Below, in pieces: positions 61,398 to 64,000 of a stretch of DNA of 64,000 nt. Made by a program: the position numbers and the translations under genes. A model generated the notes under the pieces. That model searched no databases and was not told the origin of the DNA. It saw only the letters and a program-made list of their open reading frames with translations. Each line of letters opens with the position of its first letter. Within the stretch, counting starts at the first letter, position 1. This stretch comes from Candidatus Rokuibacteriota bacterium. Its GTDB lineage: Bacteria > Methylomirabilota > Methylomirabilia > Rokubacteriales > CSP1-6. The stretch covers positions 48,267 to 112,266 of the forward strand of contig QHRU01000034.1 in assembly GCA_003220225.1 (NCBI GenBank), given 5' to 3'.

Positions 61398-62103
61398 ACA
61401 AGTCCTTCAAACGCTCGCCGGATTCAAGGAGTATGCGACGACGGGCACGCTGCTCGTGCTCGAGCTGGTGGGCACGTTCGTCTTCGCCCTCAGCGGAGCG
61501 ACGGCCGGGGTCAAACACCGGCTCGATCTCTTCGGTGTGCTGGTCGTCTCATTCGCGACGGCCACCGCGGGCGGCATCACGCGCGACGTCCTGATCGGTG
61601 CGGTTCCTCCGGCGGCACTCAGGGACTGGCGTTACCTCGTAATCTCGATGCTCGCCGGGTTGGTCGTATTTTTCTGGTCGCCCCGTCCCGAGCGCCAGCG
61701 CCCGCTTCGCAATCTCGTGCTCACGTTCGATGCGGCCGGTTTGGCGCTCTTTGCCGTATCCGGCACTCAAAAGGCACTCGCTTACGACCTCGACCCGGTG
61801 ATGGCTGCGCTGCTCGGCATGCTGACCGGCATCGGCGGCGGCATGCTGCGTGACGTGCTCGTCTCGGACATTCCCGCCGTGCTGCACTCCGATCTTTATG
61901 CTATCGCGGCGCTTGCCGGCGCAATCGTCGTCGTGGTTGGCGACGTCCTGAAGGCTCCGCTTGCGGCTTCGGCAGTCGCCGGAGCCGCATGTTGCTTCGG
62001 AATCCGCCTCGTGGCGTTATGGCGCGGTTGGCGGCTTCCCACCGCGGGCGAGCACGAGAAAGCGACGGAAGTCGCCGACAATGCGGGCGGCCGTCGTGAT
62101 TGA
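61375..62103 (+). CDS. TRIC/UPF0126 membrane channel-like protein
   Basis: The 242-residue protein has seven predicted helices in two repeated halves. Each half carries the family glycine motif: FALSGATAGVKHRLDLFG and TAGGITRDVLIG in the first, FAVSGTQKAL and IGGGMLRDVL in the second. These match the TRIC/YadS (UPF0126) family of cation-channel-like proteins. It starts inside the preceding gene, so they are co-transcribed. Confidence 0.88.
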   Translation: MIPALGAEQVLQTLAGFKEYATTGTLLVLELVGTFVFALSGATAGVKHRLDLFGVLVVSFATATAGGITRDVLIGAVPPAALRDWRYLVISMLAGLVVFFWSPRPERQRPLRNLVLTFDAAGLALFAVSGTQKALAYDLDPVMAALLGMLTGIGGGMLRDVLVSDIPAVLHSDLYAIAALAGAIVVVVGDVLKAPLAASAVAGAACCFGIRLVALWRGWRLPTAGEHEKATEVADNAGGRRD

Positions 62104-62445
62104 TGTGCGCTACCGCGCGAGGCCGCCGGCGAGCGGGCGGATAACGCGCATAACGATTCTCTTCAGGGCCAGCGCCGCGCGGGCGCGCCACCTCAATCTT
62201 GCGGGAGTGGACTGAGCCGCGCGGAACGACAAGCAAGCGCTTCCGCACGCTGGGTCGGGCAGCCAACGGGTCGCGCTGGGCTTCCGGCACGTGATTACCT
62301 TTTCGCCACCAGTTCGTGGTCACGCCTTCCTCCACAAACGCTCCCCAGAACGTTCTCGACTGTGATTGACACGGTCCCGCGGACGTCCTAGATTGCGAGG
62401 CACCGTATCGGCCCTCGGCGCTTGGGGGCAGGAGAAGAACGCCCG
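62104..62445. other. intergenic stretch before the AtzG/AtzE-like pair
   Basis: I find no gene in these 342 bases; the minus-strand frame across it is low complexity. The distal 60 bases should carry the promoter and ribosome-binding site of the small-subunit gene. Confidence 0.4.
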
Positions 62446-62637
62446 ATGGCGAGAAGACTCGCGCCGGCCGACGTCGCCCTCCTTGCCGAGCTCGTCGGGT
62501 TGCGCTTCCCCACCGAGGACTTGGCGCCTCTGGCCGAAGCCCTCGATGCGCACCTCGCCTTCGTCGCGCCACTCCTGCAGGCCGACCTCGACGACGTCAA
62601 CCCGTCTCTCACGCACGATCCGCGCTGGCGTGACTGA
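62446..62637 (+). CDS. small AtzG/GatC-like amidase subunit
   Basis: ATG 62446 gives 63 residues: a helical start (PADVALLAELVGLRF), a second helix (LAPLAEALDAHLAF) and the acidic tail. The pattern matches small GatC/AtzG-type proteins that wrap around an amidase. Its stop overlaps the amidase start (GTGACTGA at 62630-62637). In the known AtzEG enzyme such a pair hydrolyses 1-carboxybiuret. Confidence 0.72.
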   Translation: MARRLAPADVALLAELVGLRFPTEDLAPLAEALDAHLAFVAPLLQADLDDVNPSLTHDPRWRD

Positions 62638-64000
62638 CCTCGGCTCCGTGACGATCCGCGAGGCCTCGCGCCTCATGCGGGAGCGCAAGCTGTCGGCGGT
62701 CGAGTTGGTCGAGGCGACGCTGCGCCGGATCGACGAGACCGAGCCGGTGGTGCACGCCTACGTCCATGTGGCGGCCCAGCAGGCGCTGGCCGCAGCGCGA
62801 CGCGCGGACGCAGAAGTGCCCCGCGGTCCGCTCCACGGGATCCCCATCGGGATCAAGGACGTGCTGGCGACGCGCGACGCGCCCACGGAGGCAGGCTCGC
62901 GCCTCTTGGCCGGCTTCACCACGTCGCACGACGCGACGGTGGTGCGGCGGCTCCGCGAGGCGGGCGCCGTCATCATCGGCAAGCAGGTCACGCACGAGTT
63001 CGCGTGCGGCCAGGACGTCCCGCCCACCTCCGGCACTACCCGGGCGGCTCGAGCGCGGGCGGGGGCGTGTCGGTCGCAGTGGGTTCGTCGCTCGGCGCGC
63101 TGGGGACCGACGCCGGTGGGTCCGTGCGCAAGCCGGCGGCCGTCACCGCCACCGTCGGCCTCAAGCCGACACACGGCCGGGTCAGCGGCTGGGGCACGAT
63201 CCGCGCGGCATCGGCACCGTCGCTGGACCACGTGGGCACGTTCACCCGCTCCGTCGAGGACGCCGCGTTGCTGCTGCAAGCAGTCGCCGGCTACGACCCA
63301 GCCGACCGGCGCACGATCGACGAGCCGGTGCCCGACTACCTGGCCGACCTCAATCGAGGCGTTGCCGGCCTGCGGCTCGGCGTGGCGCCCGGCTACTTCG
63401 CGGGTCCCGAGCTGCACCCCGAGGTCGGGGCCCTGGTCGAGGGCGCGTTCAAGGAGCTGGAGCGCCTCGGTGCGACGCTGGTGCCGGTCGAGCTGCCCGC
63501 CTTCCGCTTCACGCTGCCGGCGGGCTTCGTCATCCTCATGGCCGAGGTGGCGCAGCCGCACCGCCGCTGGCTGGTCGAGCGGCCGAAGGACTACGTCCCC
63601 GGGACGCGACGCCTCCTCGAGCTGGGCTCGCTCGTCCCCGCCGCGCACCTGCAGGCCGCGCATCGCGCGCGGATGGCGATGCGGGCCGAGGTGCAGGCGG
63701 CCTTCCGCCACGCGCGCCTCGACGCGATGGTGACGCCCACGCTGCCCATCACGTCGATGGCGCTGGACGAGATGGTCGTGGACCGCGACCTGCCACGCCT
63801 CATCCCCTTCACTCTGCCGTGGAACCTGACCGGGCTGCCCGCGCTCAGCGTCCCCTGCGGCTTCACACCCGCTGGGCTGCCGGCCGGCCTCCAGGTGGTT
63901 GGACGCCCGCTCGACGAGGCGACGATCCTCCGCATCGGCCATGCGTACGAGCAGGCAACGCCGTGGCATCGACAACGGCCGGCGCTCGCGGGCGCCGGCG
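62630..64000 (+). pseudogene. amidase (AtzE-like), frameshifted and cut by the window end
   Basis: From GTG 62630 the first frame encodes an amidase-signature N-terminus with the catalytic lysine in IPIGIKDVLA and KQVTHEFACGQ. Near 63030 the frame is lost. The neighbouring frame continues HYPGGSSAGGGVSVAVGSS, GTDAGGSVRKPA and GLPAGLQVVGRPL to the window edge. About seven residues that normally link the two (including NP before the GGSSxG loop) are also missing. A real deletion or a sequencing error is possible. The small-subunit gene upstream suggests it was an AtzEG-type enzyme. Confidence 0.8.

Overview
The window is GC-rich (very strong G/C third positions), has Gram-negative envelope genes (a Pal-type lipoprotein, several lipoproteins and Tat/Sec-exported proteins), many large transporter and amidase genes, a zinc-ribbon/cyclase/AAA/TPR regulator, and a broken pafA (Pup ligase). 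This mix suggests an uncultured soil or subsurface bacterium of the Rokubacteria/Methylomirabilota type. That assignment is inference from gene style, not a database result.

Layout. 0-12.6 kb: ordinary chromosome with a gamma-glutamyltransferase-like hydrolase, a methyltransferase, a multiheme cytochrome, a DUF2877/AllH-like protein, an M1 aminopeptidase, an Spy-like periplasmic protein, a ferritin-like/VIT1 iron transporter, a secreted protease fused through one membrane segment to a rhodanese-like and a cyclic-nucleotide domain, dUTPase, Pal and a MarR regulator. 12.6-23.7 kb: a HAD hydrolase pair, a PQQ-type sugar dehydrogenase, a 1111-residue adenylate cyclase-type regulator, lipoproteins and the first eroded genes. 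23.9-41.9 kb: an accessory island. It is marked by two different 3'-half tRNA sequences (Asp-GTC and Met-CAT), each present twice in direct orientation, and by an integrase tail with a frameshift. Inside are a wHTH-KaiC-histidine kinase operon, a PIN/AbrB toxin-antitoxin pair, groESL, a lone gas-vesicle gvpA and at least ten gene fragments (LuxR, SDR, GlsB, PafA, cache, response regulator, ABC-binding proteins, integrase).

42-45.7 kb: a sodium-solute symporter, NagZ and a DUF1460 amidase, plausibly muropeptide or amino-sugar scavenging. 45.8-58.7 kb: a 13-gene minus-strand operon. In transcription order it holds an M20 N-carbamoyl/allantoate-type amidohydrolase, ureA, ureB, ureC, a spermidine/putrescine-type ABC importer (binding protein, two permeases, ATPase), a PuuE-like polysaccharide deacetylase, a small Cys protein, a CobW GTPase, a hydantoinase/dihydropyrimidinase and an ornithine cyclodeaminase-like enzyme. 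The natural reading is import and stepwise opening of a cyclic ureide, with nitrogen release. Its urease large subunit is divergent: the metal ligands are kept, but the flap cysteine is valine and the segment after the first histidine pair is shortened. No ureDEFG genes are present in the window.

58.9-64 kb: an amidase divergent from that operon, a relic of the cyclase tail, an unrecognised membrane-anchored protein, a TRIC/UPF0126 membrane protein, and an AtzG/AtzE-like small-subunit/amidase pair whose amidase is frameshifted and runs off the window.
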